DNA from: Aquiluna borgnonia
GTDB taxonomy: Bacteria > Actinomycetota > Actinomycetes > Actinomycetales > Microbacteriaceae
NCBI RefSeq assembly: GCF_013283855.1
Contig: NZ_CP054056.1
Span: 558,001 to 622,000, forward strand
DNA length: 64,000 nt
Reading direction: 5' to 3'
Shown: positions 14,962-25,705 of the stretch, piece by piece
Position numbering within the stretch: the stretch's first letter is position 1
How the letters are laid out: the number at the start of each line of letters is the position of its first letter
The notes under the pieces: model-generated
The model's input: only the letters and a program-made list of their open reading frames with translations
What the model was told of the DNA's origin: nothing
Databases searched by the model: none
Program-made: the position numbers and the translations under genes

Positions 14962-16236
14962 ATGCCACTGCATCACGAATCTCTGCACTCATGGACTTCT
15001 GTGGCCGACACATTCAGCATTTTCTTTGCCCACCACCCAAATAGCTTCTGGCTGGACCGGGAGCACCACCCAACCGCACGGTTCTCAATTATTGGCGTTG
15101 GCACGATTAGCGACAGTCCAGATTTTTCATTCTCGGGTGAGGAAGCGGACTTACCCTTTCCTTTTAGGCCGCACCTGGTTGGCGTGGTTCACTACTCAAC
15201 TGAACCCGGGCAAATCCAAGGGTTTGACCTCCTAGAGGTCGATCGGGCCTTTGTTTTTGATCACGATCGTCGGAGGCTGCATTTTGTGGGGCGCTTTGAC
15301 ACCAGAAAAGAATTTGAGGCTTGGCACCATGCCGCGCTGTTGAGGCTCGCTCTAATTGGTGGTGACTCAGCTGCACATCAGTTAAATCGTCCAGCCGCGA
15401 CTTCTGCCAAGCTCGTGTGCCTTGACCAAGTAGCTGGCTATAAGCAAAAAATTGAGGCTTCAAAAGATGCGATTGCCAGGGGAGAGGTTTATCAGATTTG
15501 CCTCACCACTGCCCTCGAGGGGGACTATCAGGGGGATGAACTGTCATTCTTCCTAAGGCTCAGAAGGCAAAATCCAGCGCCCTATGCGGCGTTTATCCGA
15601 GTTGGGGGAAGGACCTTCGTTTCAATTTCTCCCGAACGCTTCATCACCGTCACCGGGTCAGCCGTAACATCCAGCCCCATCAAGGGCACCCGGCCCAGAG
15701 GAAACTCATCAGAGGCAGATGAGATTTTGCGCAGCGAGCTTTCGCTGAGTCAAAAAGAGCAGGCCGAGAACCTCATGATTGTGGACCTGGTCAGAAATGA
15801 CCTGTCTAAGGTTTGTAAGCCCGAGAGCGTCGCGGTGTCAGGTCTCATGCAGGTTCAGAGTTATTCAACCGTGCACCAGCTAGTCTCCGATGTCAGAGCT
15901 GAGCTCAGAGATGGGCTGGATGGAACGGCTGCTCTCAGGGCTTTGCTGCCTGGAGGTTCAATGACTGGCGCTCCAAAGCGGCGTGCCATGCAACTTCTGG
16001 CAGAGCTGGAGTCTCGTGATCGCGGCCCGTATTCCGGTGGAATCGGATGGATTGGCTACGGCGGGGAGATGGATTTGGGCATGGTGATTCGAACAGCCAT
16101 TTTCGAAAACGGTAAGGTCCGAATCGACATCGGAGGCGGCATAACCTCAGATTCCGAACCTGAGGCTGAGCACCAGGAAATTCAAGTAAAGGCCAGAGCC
16201 TTGGTTGCGGCCCTCTCAGCTTCAGTGGATTGGTAA
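14962..16236 (+). CDS. pabB: Para-aminobenzoate synthase component I (chorismate-binding)
   Basis: Converts chorismate plus ammonia to aminodeoxychorismate with a glutamine amidotransferase partner that is not in this window. The 424 residues show the chorismate-binding signature: QICLTTALEG, SPERFITV, PIKGTRPRG, NLMIVDLVRNDLSKVC, GGSMTGAPKRRAMQLL, and GGIGWIGYGGEMDLGMVIRT. The PIKGTRPRG motif (with Lys) favours PabB over anthranilate synthase. AGGAGG sits just before the ATG. It is divergent from pabC, and leuS follows 28 bases later. Confidence 0.88.
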   Translation: MPLHHESLHSWTSVADTFSIFFAHHPNSFWLDREHHPTARFSIIGVGTISDSPDFSFSGEEADLPFPFRPHLVGVVHYSTEPGQIQGFDLLEVDRAFVFDHDRRRLHFVGRFDTRKEFEAWHHAALLRLALIGGDSAAHQLNRPAATSAKLVCLDQVAGYKQKIEASKDAIARGEVYQICLTTALEGDYQGDELSFFLRLRRQNPAPYAAFIRVGGRTFVSISPERFITVTGSAVTSSPIKGTRPRGNSSEADEILRSELSLSQKEQAENLMIVDLVRNDLSKVCKPESVAVSGLMQVQSYSTVHQLVSDVRAELRDGLDGTAALRALLPGGSMTGAPKRRAMQLLAELESRDRGPYSGGIGWIGYGGEMDLGMVIRTAIFENGKVRIDIGGGITSDSEPEAEHQEIQVKARALVAALSASVDW

Positions 16237-16264
16237 CCTTTACCAGTTGAAATAGAGGGTTTTA

Positions 16265-18733
16265 GTGAGCGCAGATTACAACTTCCAAGCAATTCAAGAC
16301 AGGTGGCTTCCGGTCTGGGACCAGATCAAGCCTTTTGACTCTTCGGTGCCGGGCGATGACCGCCCCACCAAGTATGTGCTGGACATGTTCCCGTACCCAT
16401 CGGGTGATCTTCACATGGGCCACGCTGAGGCCTATGCCCTCGGGGACGTGATTGCTCGCTACTGGGTGCAGCGCGGTTACAACGTCATGCATCCGATTGG
16501 CTGGGATGCCTTTGGCCTGCCTGCAGAAAATGCGGCCATAAAGCGCGGGCTTGACCCGAGAAATTGGACCTACGAAAACATCGACCAGCAAAAGTCTTCG
16601 ATGCGCCGCTATGCCTGCAGCTTTGACTGGGACCGAGTGCTCCAGACTTGCGATCCGATTTATTACCGCTGGAATCAGTGGCTGTTTTTAGAGTTTTACA
16701 AGCGCGGACTCGCATACCGCAAGAACTCAAATGTGAATTGGTGCCCATCTTGCCAAACCGTTTTGGCTAACGAGCAGGTGGTTCAGGGGCTCTGCGAGCG
16801 CTGTGATTCCCAGGTAACCAAGAAGGCTCTGACGCAGTGGTACTTCAAGGTCACTGATTACGCCGATCGCCTCCTGGATGACCTCGACACCCTCGAGGGG
16901 AAGTGGCCCGGCAAGGTGCTCACTATGCAGCGCAACTGGATCGGAAGATCACAGGGGGCAAACGTCGAATTCGCGATTGACGGCTCCGAGCGCAAGCTTG
17001 AGGTCTTCACCACCCGACCTGACACGCTTTACGGAGCCACATTTATGGTGGTGGCTGTCGACAGTGACCTTGCGGCTGAACTAGCCTCCGGGGCTCAGCC
17101 AGAGACCAGAATGGCGTTCCAGGACTATCTGGATAAAACCAAGCAATCCAATGACATTGAACGTTTAGCAACCGACCGACCAAAAACCGGGGTGTTCCTG
17201 GACCGATTCGCAATCAATCCGCTATCGGGCGCCAAGATCCCAATTTGGGCCTCCGACTATGTGTTGGCAGACTACGGCACCGGCGCCATCATGGCGGTGC
17301 CGGCTCACGATGAGCGCGACATGGCATTTGCAAATGCCATGCAGCTTCCGGTAATTGACGTTTTGGACACCGGTGACCCGTTGCCCTCCGAGTCTCGAGT
17401 TGCTACCACCGGTGATGGCACAATCATCAACTCCGGTGAGCTGAACGGTCTATCCAAGGATCAGGCGATTCTTAGGGCCATCGAGATTCTCGAGGCTAAG
17501 GGGCTTGGTCGCGGGTCTAAGAACTTTAGGCTTCGCGACTGGCTAATTTCACGTCAGCGCTACTGGGGCACCCCGATCCCGATCATTCACTGCGAGGCTT
17601 GCGGTGAGGTGCCGGTTCCTCAGGAACAACTTCCGGTTGAGCTTCCAAGCAGTGCCGGACTAGATCTTTCACCAAAGGGGTCATCTCCGCTGGGGGCTGC
17701 TCAAGACTGGGTGAATGTTAGCTGCCCGAGCTGCGGTGGGGCAGCTAGACGCGATTCCGACACCATGGACACCTTTGTGGATAGCTCCTGGTACTTCCTG
17801 CGCTATTTGAGCCCAAACAGCACCGAATTCGCCTTTGACCCTGAGCAGGTCAAAAAGTGGGCACCAGTAGACCAGTACGTTGGGGGTGTAACCCACGCAA
17901 TTTTGCATCTGCTTTACGCACGTTTCTTCACCAAGGTGCTTCACGACATGGGCATGGTTGACTTTGAGGAGCCCTTCACCAGGCTGCTAAACCAGGGGAT
18001 GGTTCTAATGAACGGCTCCGCCATGAGCAAATCCCGCGGAAACCTAGTTCGTCTCTCTGAGCAACTTGATGAGCACGGTGTTGATGCGGTCAGGCTCACT
18101 ATGGCCTTCGCTGGCCCTCCAGAGGATGACATTGACTGGGCGGATGTTTCCCCTTCGGCAAGCAGCAAGTTCCTGGCACGCGCATGGCGAGTCGCTTCGG
18201 ATGTCTCGAGCAGTGTCGGGTCTGATGTGACCGCGGGAGATCAGGGAGTTAGAAAAGCCACACATCTGTTCCTGCAGCAGTTTGGTGAGGCTATCGAAAG
18301 TTTCAAGTTCAACGTTGGAGTCGCAAAGGCGATGGAGTTGACCAATTCTCTTCGCAAAGCGATTGACACGGGTTGTGGACCGGCAGATCCTGCGGTTCGC
18401 GAAGGTGCCGAAGAGTTGAGCAAGGCACTTTCTCTCTTTGCACCCTATGCGGCCGAGGATATGTGGTCGATTCTGGGTCACGAACCTGCGGTTGCCCTTG
18501 CTCAATTCCGCGCTGTGGAGAAATCCCTGCTGGTTGAAAGTTCGGTTGTGGCAATTGCTCAGGTAGATGGAAAGCTTCGGGATCGCTTCGAGGTGCCCGC
18601 GGACATCAGCGAGGACGCCCTCAGGGAGCTGGCGCTGGCCTCGGATGCGGTCAAACGAGCAATCGGCGATAAGGAGCTGGCTCAGGTAATTGTTCGAGCT
18701 CCCAAGCTTGTCAACATAGCCACCAAGGGTTAG
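16265..18733 (+). CDS. leuS: Leucyl-tRNA synthetase
   Basis: Class Ia synthetase charging tRNA-Leu, with editing. The 822-residue product has the HIGH-type motif in [15 protein letters not shown], the CP1 editing domain ([32 protein letters not shown]), a zinc-type CPSCQ...CERC pair, and the KMSKS-type motif AMSKSRGN, with a C-terminal domain. It starts at GTG 16265 with GAGGG upstream. No T-box leader fits in the 28-base upstream gap, so it is not T-box controlled here. Confidence 0.97.
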   Translation: MSADYNFQAIQDRWLPVWDQIKPFDSSVPGDDRPTKYVLDMFPYPSGDLHMGHAEAYALGDVIARYWVQRGYNVMHPIGWDAFGLPAENAAIKRGLDPRNWTYENIDQQKSSMRRYACSFDWDRVLQTCDPIYYRWNQWLFLEFYKRGLAYRKNSNVNWCPSCQTVLANEQVVQGLCERCDSQVTKKALTQWYFKVTDYADRLLDDLDTLEGKWPGKVLTMQRNWIGRSQGANVEFAIDGSERKLEVFTTRPDTLYGATFMVVAVDSDLAAELASGAQPETRMAFQDYLDKTKQSNDIERLATDRPKTGVFLDRFAINPLSGAKIPIWASDYVLADYGTGAIMAVPAHDERDMAFANAMQLPVIDVLDTGDPLPSESRVATTGDGTIINSGELNGLSKDQAILRAIEILEAKGLGRGSKNFRLRDWLISRQRYWGTPIPIIHCEACGEVPVPQEQLPVELPSSAGLDLSPKGSSPLGAAQDWVNVSCPSCGGAARRDSDTMDTFVDSSWYFLRYLSPNSTEFAFDPEQVKKWAPVDQYVGGVTHAILHLLYARFFTKVLHDMGMVDFEEPFTRLLNQGMVLMNGSAMSKSRGNLVRLSEQLDEHGVDAVRLTMAFAGPPEDDIDWADVSPSASSKFLARAWRVASDVSSSVGSDVTAGDQGVRKATHLFLQQFGEAIESFKFNVGVAKAMELTNSLRKAIDTGCGPADPAVREGAEELSKALSLFAPYAAEDMWSILGHEPAVALAQFRAVEKSLLVESSVVAIAQVDGKLRDRFEVPADISEDALRELALASDAVKRAIGDKELAQVIVRAPKLVNIATKG

Positions 18734-18794
18734 TTTCTCCACGAGTATTCCAAGGCCCTGCAAGGAGCCCTAGGTTCTTGGCGAGGCTAACGCC

Positions 18795-19364
18795 ATGAAA
18801 AATGCTTTGGAATGGTTTAGTCAGCTCTCCCTAATTCAAAAAGTTGTTATCGGGTCGCTGGCCGCGGGCCTAGTTGTGATTCTGGGTAGCTCATTCTCCA
18901 GTTCAGACCAGGCCTATGAATTTGAGAGCCCGGAGCTCGCAGATTCAACGACGCTGAATCTCGGGATGATTTACGTTCATGTTGCGGGAGAGGTAGCGAG
19001 CCCAGGTCTTTATCAACTTGAGGCTGGTTCCCGGGTCGAAGATGCCATTTCTGTCGCAGGAGGGATGACAGCCGAGGCTTTTGAGCAATCAGTTAATCTC
19101 GCCCGAATGGTCTCCGATGGCGAGCAAATTGTGGTCTTGGCCAAAGGCCAGATTGCCTCAGGTTCTGCTGGTGGATTCATCTCACTGAACTCTGCCGATC
19201 AAGAGCAATTGGAGTCGCTGCCCGGGGTTGGCCCCGCACTGGCGAGTGCGATTATCGAATACCGCAGCCAGATCGGTTCATTTGCGGATCTTGAGCAGCT
19301 TCGAGAGGTGAGTGGGATTGGACCAAAGCTGTTTGCGAAGATAACCACCCAGCTCACGTTGTGA
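18795..19364 (+). CDS. comEA: Competence protein ComEA (DNA-binding, helix-hairpin-helix)
   Basis: Membrane-anchored receptor that binds incoming double-stranded DNA during natural transformation. It has an N-terminal span (about residues 16-34), a SLBB domain (YVHVAGEVASPGLYQLEAGS), and a C-terminal pair of helix-hairpin-helix motifs (SLPGVGPALASAIIEYR and VSGIGPKLFAKI). At 189 residues it is a normal size. Its stop codon overlaps the comEC start by 4 bases. Signals for transport of the transforming DNA are therefore encoded as a unit with comEC. Confidence 0.93.
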   Translation: MKNALEWFSQLSLIQKVVIGSLAAGLVVILGSSFSSSDQAYEFESPELADSTTLNLGMIYVHVAGEVASPGLYQLEAGSRVEDAISVAGGMTAEAFEQSVNLARMVSDGEQIVVLAKGQIASGSAGGFISLNSADQEQLESLPGVGPALASAIIEYRSQIGSFADLEQLREVSGIGPKLFAKITTQLTL

Positions 19365-21220
19365 ACCTGGTAATCGCTTCAGCCCTTTGGCTATTTCTCT
19401 GGATTAGCGCTCCCGAAAACGATGCATCGGCTATCAAGAGCTCCTATCCAGACTTAGCCCCTATCGAGACGTTGCGGGCAAAGTTCCTGGCAAATTTGGC
19501 GGGCGTTTCTTCCGACGCGAAGGGTCTGGTCGCTGGTCTCACCATCGGTGAGCGGGGACTAATTTCTGAAGAGTTAACCGCTCAAATGAAGGAGCTTTCA
19601 CTCACGCACCTCGTGGCAGTGAGCGGGGCAAATTTCGCGATTGTAACGGCCAGCATTTTCTTTCTAATGTCGGCTTTGGGTTTGGGCAGAAATCTTAGAT
19701 TCGCCATTGCAGTTCTTGCCATGTTTGCCTATGTATTGCTGGTAGGTCCGGAGTCATCGGTGTTGCGCGCTGCAACGATGACGTTATTTGTCATCGTTGG
19801 TCTGTGGCTGGGAAGACGGGTAAATCCGATTCATCCGCTTTCCTGGGCTGTAATTTTTTTGCTCGTGGCCGACCCTGGACTAGCGGTCGACTTTGGATTT
19901 GGGCTATCAGTGTTTGCAACGTTGGGATTGTTGCTGTTGGCAACGGAGCTATTTGAGAAACTTGCGCCCAAAATGAATCGTTGGCTTGCGCTGGGCTTGG
20001 CGGCAACGATGTCAGCCCAGCTCTTCACCATGCCGATTCTGCTCATGTTGGAATCCAGCATTCCGGTTTATTCAATCATCGCGAACCTGCTGGTTGAGTT
20101 TGCAGTTGCGCCGGTGACTATTTTGGGGATTGCTGCGGTGGTAGCGGTAATACCGTTTCCCCCAGTTGCCCAACTGCTGAGCTTTTTGGCATCCTTGGGT
20201 GCCTGGTGGATAACGGAGGTTGCAGCGAGGCTCTCCGCATTGCCTCTCACGCGTTTACCCTTTGTCCCTGGACCTCATGGTGTTGCGCTAATGGTCTTGC
20301 TGGTTGCTGGGATAACTACCTGGTTACTTGGCAAAACAAATCGGCTGAGAATCATTGGTTCGACCGCAGCTTTCATCTCCATTTTGCTTCCCGTCGGCTG
20401 GGTTGGGAGCGCACTTTTTCAGAGAACAGCCCTCGCTGGAAACTGGACGGTGTTCAACTGCGATGTTGGCCAGGGGGACGCCCTACTAATCAAGAGTCGT
20501 GGAAAAGTCGCACTAATTGACGTAGGTCGCGAGCCCGAGCGAATTGACTCCTGCTTAGATTCGCTCGGTATATCAAAAATTGACCTACTGGTTCTAACTC
20601 ACTTTGACGCCGATCACGTGGGAGGAATTTTCGGAGCGGTATCAAATCGCAAAATTGAACGCGCTCTGATTTCTGGATTTTCGGATGACCGACCGTTGGT
20701 AGGAAGTGTTGAGACTGCACTCGCAGCGCAAGGGGTGACCCCGGAGGTGGCTTTTCGAGGAATGGTGGAGATTTTTGGCGACGGTAAATTCACTGTTCTC
20801 TCACCGACATTTGAAGCAAGTGAGGCAGAGGATTCTAACGACGCATCCATAATCACCTATTGGGAGCTACCGGGCTTATCTATCCTTGCCCTAGGGGACC
20901 TTGGGGAGCCAGGGCAAATTAGGCTGATGCGGAATTCTTACGGATATCTCGAGCAGATGAGGGCGGAAACTCTACTGGTGAAAGTCGCTCATCACGGGTC
21001 TGCAGATCAGTCGAGAGAGTTTTACGAACTTGTGCAGGCTGAGCTGGCGGTGTTATCGGTGGGGGAGGGAAACGACTACGGTCACCCATCAGAGCGAATT
21101 CTTCGAATTCTGAATTCAAGCGCTACGGCCATTTACCGGACCGATACTCAGGGCCCGATTGCATTTGAGTTGGAGGCCACCGAGGTCAAGGTCCGGGCCG
21201 CAGGTAAGCTTTCGCTGTGA
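19361..21220 (+). CDS. comEC: ComEC/Rec2 family DNA-uptake channel, lacking the N-terminal OB-fold region
   Basis: Inner-membrane channel for single-stranded DNA entry. After one N-terminal span and a short linker, it goes straight into the competence domain (LTHLVAVSGANFAIV) with about ten membrane spans, then a metallo-beta-lactamase-like domain at about residues 365-610 (FNCDVGQGDALLI, LTHFDADHVGG, VAHHGSADQS). The 619-residue length is short; typical members have an extra DUF4131/OB-fold segment near the N-terminus that I do not see. GTG start overlaps comEA by 4 bases, and holA overlaps the end by 4 bases. Confidence 0.92.
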   Translation: MNLVIASALWLFLWISAPENDASAIKSSYPDLAPIETLRAKFLANLAGVSSDAKGLVAGLTIGERGLISEELTAQMKELSLTHLVAVSGANFAIVTASIFFLMSALGLGRNLRFAIAVLAMFAYVLLVGPESSVLRAATMTLFVIVGLWLGRRVNPIHPLSWAVIFLLVADPGLAVDFGFGLSVFATLGLLLLATELFEKLAPKMNRWLALGLAATMSAQLFTMPILLMLESSIPVYSIIANLLVEFAVAPVTILGIAAVVAVIPFPPVAQLLSFLASLGAWWITEVAARLSALPLTRLPFVPGPHGVALMVLLVAGITTWLLGKTNRLRIIGSTAAFISILLPVGWVGSALFQRTALAGNWTVFNCDVGQGDALLIKSRGKVALIDVGREPERIDSCLDSLGISKIDLLVLTHFDADHVGGIFGAVSNRKIERALISGFSDDRPLVGSVETALAAQGVTPEVAFRGMVEIFGDGKFTVLSPTFEASEAEDSNDASIITYWELPGLSILALGDLGEPGQIRLMRNSYGYLEQMRAETLLVKVAHHGSADQSREFYELVQAELAVLSVGEGNDYGHPSERILRILNSSATAIYRTDTQGPIAFELEATEVKVRAAGKLSL

Positions 21221-22170
21221 TTGGAAAAACCGTCTATTGGCAGGATGCTGCACCCGCTCAATTAGTCCTAATCACCGGTTCCGAGTCTTATTTAGCCTCA
21301 AAAGCGATGGCTAGAATCAAGCAAATTTTGCGAACTGAATCTCCAGAGCTCGAAGTAACCGAAATTGACGAGGGTGAATACTCCCCGAGCCTGCTATTGA
21401 CAGTTGCAGCCCCATCGCTTTTCGCGGAGCCGCGGCTCGTAATCATTCAGGGCGCTCAAGAGGGTCTCCTTGAGGATCTAACTAAGCTGACTGAAGATCC
21501 CATAGAGGCCTGCACCGTGGTGGTCAGAGTACCCAACAGCGTTGGGCACAACCAAAAGCTGAAGCAATCGCTCTCAAAGCAGGCTCTTGTCGTTAGCTGT
21601 GAGGAATTGAAGAAGGACAGTGAACGTGCAGACTTCGTCAAGCAAGAGCTGGCAAATTCAGGAAAGAAGATCGATGCCTCAGGTCTCAAGGCATTGCTGG
21701 CAGCTTTCAACCAGGACCTTGCCGAGCTTGGCGGTGCTTGCGCCCAGCTGGCTGCAGCTGCCGAGGGCACGATCACCCAAGAGGTGGTGGAGCGAAACTT
21801 TCAGGGGCGAGTCGAAACCAATGCTTTCAAAATTGCCGATGCAGCGCTTGCTGGAAACGCGGCTGAGGCGATTCGGTTGTTCCGCCATGGCTTCACAACG
21901 GGAATTGATCCTGTTGCCCTGAATGCGGCGTTAGCCATGCGAATTCGCCAATTGGCCAGGCTTTATAACGATAGGAATGCGTCTCCAGCAGCCTTGGGGA
22001 TGCAGCCCTGGCAGTTGGACAAGGCTCGCAGGGAATTGCAAGGCTGGGATGAGTCTGCGCTGGTGTCTCTTGTGCAGCTTGCTGCCCAAACTGACGCGGA
22101 TGTTAAGGGAGCAAGCCGGGACCCAGAATTTTCTATTGAGCGCCTGCTGATGGCCATGGCTAGGAAATAA
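21217..22170 (+). CDS. holA: DNA polymerase III subunit delta
   Basis: Clamp-loader wrench subunit. The 317-residue protein has VLITGSESYLASKAMARI near its N-terminus, TVVVRVPNSVGHNQKLKQSL, and the C-terminal collar region. It begins at GTG 21217, overlapping comEC by 4 bases. The comEA-comEC-holA-rpsT order is conserved in many Gram-positive bacteria. A bidirectional terminator follows immediately, with rpsT converging. Confidence 0.92.
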   Translation: MIGKTVYWQDAAPAQLVLITGSESYLASKAMARIKQILRTESPELEVTEIDEGEYSPSLLLTVAAPSLFAEPRLVIIQGAQEGLLEDLTKLTEDPIEACTVVVRVPNSVGHNQKLKQSLSKQALVVSCEELKKDSERADFVKQELANSGKKIDASGLKALLAAFNQDLAELGGACAQLAAAAEGTITQEVVERNFQGRVETNAFKIADAALAGNAAEAIRLFRHGFTTGIDPVALNAALAMRIRQLARLYNDRNASPAALGMQPWQLDKARRELQGWDESALVSLVQLAAQTDADVKGASRDPEFSIERLLMAMARK

Positions 22171-22171
22171 A

Positions 22172-22195
22172 AAAACCGGGCCGAAGCCCGGTTTT
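22172..22195. terminator. Bidirectional terminator between holA and rpsT
   Basis: CCGGGC (22176-22181) pairs with GCCCGG (22186-22191) across a CGAA loop, flanked by A-runs on the left and T-runs on the right, so it works in either direction. It separates the convergent holA and rpsT genes, giving both a clean end. Confidence 0.92.
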
Positions 22196-22210
22196 CAAAG
22201 TTTCGAATCT

Positions 22211-22471
22211 TTAGAGAGCTGCAACCTTCTTGCTGATTGAGCTCTTACGGTTGGCAGCCTGGTTCTTGTGAACGACACCCTTAGAAACAGCCTTGTCTAG
22301 CTTGCGGGTAGCGTGTGCCAGAGCAGCAGTTGCAGCGGCCTTGTCTCCCGACTCAACGGCCTCACGGGCGGCGCGGACAGCAGTCTTTAGCTCGGAGCGG
22401 ACAGCCTTGTTGCGCTCTTCAGCCTTACGGTTGGTGCCGATGCGCTTGATGTTCGACTTGATGTTTGCCAT
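22211..22471 (-). CDS. rpsT: 30S ribosomal protein S20
   Basis: Primary-binding small-subunit protein, 86 residues, starting [26 protein letters not shown], cut here to the first 12 as [12 protein letters not shown]. Ala/Lys-rich three-helix bundle, ending in [17 protein letters not shown]. Located as usual between holA and lepA but on the opposite strand. It has its own promoter, an mRNA leader of about 50 bases containing a GAGGT/ACCTC hairpin, and the terminator described just downstream. Confidence 0.97.
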   Translation of the reverse strand: MANIKSNIKRIGTNRKAEERNKAVRSELKTAVRAAREAVESGDKAAATAALAHATRKLDKAVSKGVVHKNQAANRKSSISKKVAAL

Positions 22472-22528
22472 GTTTCACTTTCCTAGGCGAAAACTTTTTT
22501 GAGGTAGTGCACCTCAGAACAAGGGGAA

Positions 22529-22557
22529 ATCCTATCAGTTGGACGTCTCAGGGGCAA
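22529..22557 (-). promoter_or_regulatory. Promoter of rpsT
   Basis: On the minus strand TTGCCC (22557-22552) and TAGGAT (22534-22529) are 17 bases apart. The start would be near 22522, leaving about 50 bases of leader. The leader has a small inverted repeat TGAGGT/ACCTCA at 22500-22515, possibly a regulatory hairpin. The promoter lies just upstream of the oppositely oriented lepA. Confidence 0.65.
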
Positions 22558-22607
22558 GCTCCGTGAGAGAATACCTACATCCATTCACCCAGCAAATTGA
22601 GGTTAGC

Positions 22608-24461
22608 TTGTCGCCACGTGCTCAGAACGCCCTTGTGCCGTCGCAAACGCCGCCAAGCCTGATTCGCAATTTTTGCATCATCGCTCACATTGACCACGGT
22701 AAGTCCACCCTTGCCGATCGCATGCTTCAGCTGACCGGAATTGTGAACGATCGCCAAATGCGAGAGCAATACCTCGACCGCATGGACATCGAGCGTGAGC
22801 GTGGAATCACCATCAAGTCTCAGGCCGTGCGCCTGCCGTGGGAGGTTGACGGAACGACCTACGCATTGAACATGATCGACACGCCCGGTCACGTGGACTT
22901 CACCTATGAGGTTTCGCGGTCGCTCGCCGCCTGTGAGGGCGCAGTGTTGCTTGTCGACGCCGCACAGGGTATTGAGGCTCAAACGCTGGCAAACCTCTAC
23001 CTGGCTCTTGAAAACGACCTCGAGATCATCCCGGTCCTCAACAAGATTGATCTGCCCGCGGCACAGCCTGAAAAGTATGCGGAGGAACTAGCAAGTTTGA
23101 TCGGTGGTTCTCCAGAAGACTGCCTGCGGGTTTCGGGAAAGACCGGAGCTGGAGTTCCTGAGCTGCTCGATCGCATCATTAACCGAGTACCGGCCCCAGT
23201 GGGAGATCCAGACGCTCCGGCCCGAGCAATGATTTTTGACTCGGTTTACGATTCCTACCGCGGCGTTGTGACCTATGTTCGAATGATCGACGGAAAACTC
23301 CACCCGCGCGAGCAAATTCAGATGATGTCAACCAGGGCTGTCCACGAGCTTCTTGAAATCGGTGTTATCTCTCCTGAGCCAGAACCAACCAAGGGACTAT
23401 CCGTTGGTGAGGTCGGCTATCTAATCACCGGTGTGAAAGATGTCCGTCAGTCGAAAGTTGGCGACACTGTAACCACCAAACTAAAGCCAGCCACCGAAGC
23501 GCTCAAGGGCTACGCAGAGCCAAAGCCCATGGTGTTCTCGGGTATTTATCCAATTGACGGAAGTGACTATCCAAACTTGCGCGAGGCACTGGACAAGCTT
23601 CGCCTTTCGGATGCGTCACTTGTTTATGAACCTGAGACTTCCGCTGCACTGGGATTTGGTTTCCGCTGCGGCTTCCTTGGGCTGCTGCACCTTGAGATCA
23701 TCACTGAGCGACTTGAGCGAGAGTTCAATCTCTCGCTGATTGCAACATCGCCATCGGTGATTTACCGAGTTACAAAGGATGATGGCGGAGAGCACATTGT
23801 CACCAACCCTTCCGAATTCCCAGAGGGAAAAATTCGTGAGGTCTTTGAGCCCATGGTCAAGGCGACCATCCTCAGCCCCAAAGATTATGTTGGAACGATC
23901 ATGGAGCTGTGCCAGTCTCGTCGAGGCTCTCTGATTGACATGCAGTACTTAGGTGAAGACAGGGTCCAACTTCGCTACAAGCTTCCGCTGGCTGAAATCG
24001 TGTTTGATTTCTTCGATCACCTGAAGAGCAAAACCCAGGGCTACGCATCCCTAGATTATGAGGACGATGGCTTTGCCGAAGGGGATTTGGTCAAGGTTGA
24101 CCTGCTGCTCCAGGGTGAAAAAGTCGACGCCTTCAGCTCGATTGTTCACCGTGACAAGGCTTACGCGCAGGGCACCAGGATCGCAACCAAGCTTCGGGAG
24201 CTAATTCCTAGGCAGCAGTTTGAAGTTCCAATTCAAGCTGCCGTCGGAGCCAGAATCATCGCCAGGGAAACCATCAGGGCTATTCGCAAGGACGTTCTTG
24301 CCAAGTGTTACGGCGGTGACATTTCTAGAAAGCGCAAGCTTCTCGAGAAGCAAAAAGAGGGCAAGAAGCGAATGAAGATGGTGGGCAGGGTTGAGGTTCC
24401 CCAAGAGGCTTTCATTGCTGCGCTCTCTACCGAAGAAGCCAAGCCCGACAAGAAGAAATAG
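22608..24461 (+). CDS. lepA: Elongation factor 4 (LepA)
   Basis: Ribosome-bound GTPase that back-translocates or rescues stalled ribosomes and aids initiation. The 617-residue protein has the P-loop [21 protein letters not shown] and NKIDLP, then domains II-V and the LepA-specific C-terminal domain ([18 protein letters not shown]). TTG at 22608 with GAGGT just upstream gives the family N-terminus [21 protein letters not shown]; an upstream ATG at 22539 adds 23 residues unlike the family. The stop codon overlaps the hemW start by one base. Confidence 0.95.
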   Translation: MSPRAQNALVPSQTPPSLIRNFCIIAHIDHGKSTLADRMLQLTGIVNDRQMREQYLDRMDIERERGITIKSQAVRLPWEVDGTTYALNMIDTPGHVDFTYEVSRSLAACEGAVLLVDAAQGIEAQTLANLYLALENDLEIIPVLNKIDLPAAQPEKYAEELASLIGGSPEDCLRVSGKTGAGVPELLDRIINRVPAPVGDPDAPARAMIFDSVYDSYRGVVTYVRMIDGKLHPREQIQMMSTRAVHELLEIGVISPEPEPTKGLSVGEVGYLITGVKDVRQSKVGDTVTTKLKPATEALKGYAEPKPMVFSGIYPIDGSDYPNLREALDKLRLSDASLVYEPETSAALGFGFRCGFLGLLHLEIITERLEREFNLSLIATSPSVIYRVTKDDGGEHIVTNPSEFPEGKIREVFEPMVKATILSPKDYVGTIMELCQSRRGSLIDMQYLGEDRVQLRYKLPLAEIVFDFFDHLKSKTQGYASLDYEDDGFAEGDLVKVDLLLQGEKVDAFSSIVHRDKAYAQGTRIATKLRELIPRQQFEVPIQAAVGARIIARETIRAIRKDVLAKCYGGDISRKRKLLEKQKEGKKRMKMVGRVEVPQEAFIAALSTEEAKPDKKK

Positions 24462-25663
24462 TGGCTGCCTCGTTGCCCCACGGCGACCCTTGGCCTGACG
24501 ACAACAGGCTAGAGGTTGAGGTGAGAAACGACTCAACTTTTCATGTTTATCTTCATGTTCCTTTCTGCGTTGTCAGGTGCGGGTACTGCGACTTCAATAC
24601 CTACACGGCAAATGAAATCGGTGACATTTCTCAGTCCACATTCCACGAGTCTCTAATTCGTGAGATTGAATTCGCTGACTCCGTCCTGTCAGGCTCCGGT
24701 ATTCCAAAGAGAAAGCTGGAGACTGTTTTTATCGGTGGTGGCACCCCATCACTGTTTTCGCCGTCACAAATCGGGGCTCTGCTAACAAGGCTCGAAGAGG
24801 CGTTCGGTTTTGGGGAAGATGTTGAAATCACGATGGAGGCAAATCCTGAGGGGCTGACCAAAGAGCGGCTCGCAGGCTTTTACGAATCCGGGATCAACCG
24901 TTTCAGCATCGGGGTTCAATCTTTTGATGAGCAGGTTCTGAAGACACTGGACAGAGTGCACACGGCCGATAAGGTTCGGAGTGCAGCGCGAGATATTCGT
25001 GAGCTTGGGGCAAGGCTAAGTCTGGATTTGATCTACGGCGCCCCTGGCGAAAGCTTGGAAAGCTGGTCTAAAACGTTAGATCTGGCACTGGAACTAAAGC
25101 CCGAGCACGTTTCTGCGTATGCGTTGATCGTTGAAGAGGGCACTGCGTTAGCCCGGAGAATCTCCAGGGGTGAAATGCCTGACATTGATGAAGATCTCAA
25201 TGCTGATAAGTACCTCCTAGCAGAGCAAAAACTAACCGAGGCTGGCCTGGAGAACTATGAAGTCTCTAATTGGGGGGAGCCGTGCAGGCACAATCAGGCT
25301 TACTGGCGTTCAATGGATTGGTGGGGATTTGGACCGGGCGCACACTCTCACATTTCAGGCACAAGATTTTGGAACCACAAATACCCGGCCAACTACTCGA
25401 AGCTACTGCTTCAGGGCAGTCCAATTCACTCGATGGAGAGCCTTGACGCTCGGACCCGCAGTGAGGAGCGGCTGTTGCTAGAGCTTAGGACATCGGATGG
25501 GGTTGATCGCAAACTTCTACGGGACCTTGGCGTCTCACCACAGCGCGTTTCGGAGCGGATCGCCTCTGGTCACCTGAGACTTGAACCCGGTGGTCAAATT
25601 GTCCCAACCCTGGAGGGAAGGCTACTGGTGGATGGGATTGTGCTGGATTTCCTGACCAATTAG
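24461..25663 (+). CDS. hemW: Radical SAM protein HemW
   Basis: Heme chaperone related to HemN, formerly called coproporphyrinogen oxidase. A 400-residue protein with the radical SAM cluster motif FCVVRCGYCDF (CxxxCxxC), TVFIGGGTPSLF, and SIGVQSFDEQVLKTLDR. HemW members lack the extra cysteine needed for true HemN activity, and none is seen here next to the cluster motif. GTG start at 24461 shares a base with the lepA stop. hemW-hrcA-dnaJ is conserved in Gram-positive bacteria. Confidence 0.9.
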   Translation: MAASLPHGDPWPDDNRLEVEVRNDSTFHVYLHVPFCVVRCGYCDFNTYTANEIGDISQSTFHESLIREIEFADSVLSGSGIPKRKLETVFIGGGTPSLFSPSQIGALLTRLEEAFGFGEDVEITMEANPEGLTKERLAGFYESGINRFSIGVQSFDEQVLKTLDRVHTADKVRSAARDIRELGARLSLDLIYGAPGESLESWSKTLDLALELKPEHVSAYALIVEEGTALARRISRGEMPDIDEDLNADKYLLAEQKLTEAGLENYEVSNWGEPCRHNQAYWRSMDWWGFGPGAHSHISGTRFWNHKYPANYSKLLLQGSPIHSMESLDARTRSEERLLLELRTSDGVDRKLLRDLGVSPQRVSERIASGHLRLEPGGQIVPTLEGRLLVDGIVLDFLTN

Positions 25664-25680
25664 CTCAGTTGTTTTAGACT
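25652..25680 (+). promoter_or_regulatory. Promoter of the hrcA operon
   Basis: CTGACC (25652-25657) and TAGACT (25675-25680) are 17 bases apart. It lies at the end of hemW. The start would be near 25687, inside the CIRCE element, consistent with HrcA repression of initiation. Confidence 0.65.
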
Positions 25681-25705
25681 TGGCACTCGAGGTAGGTGAG
25701 TGCCA

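Noticed and set aside
16237-16264. Possible T-box before leuS
   Set aside because: Only 28 bases separate pabB and leuS, far too short for a T-box.
18734-18794. CCAAG...CTTGG inverted repeat between leuS and comEA
   Set aside because: The loop is long and there is no T-run, so a terminator is not supported; no clear promoter boxes either.
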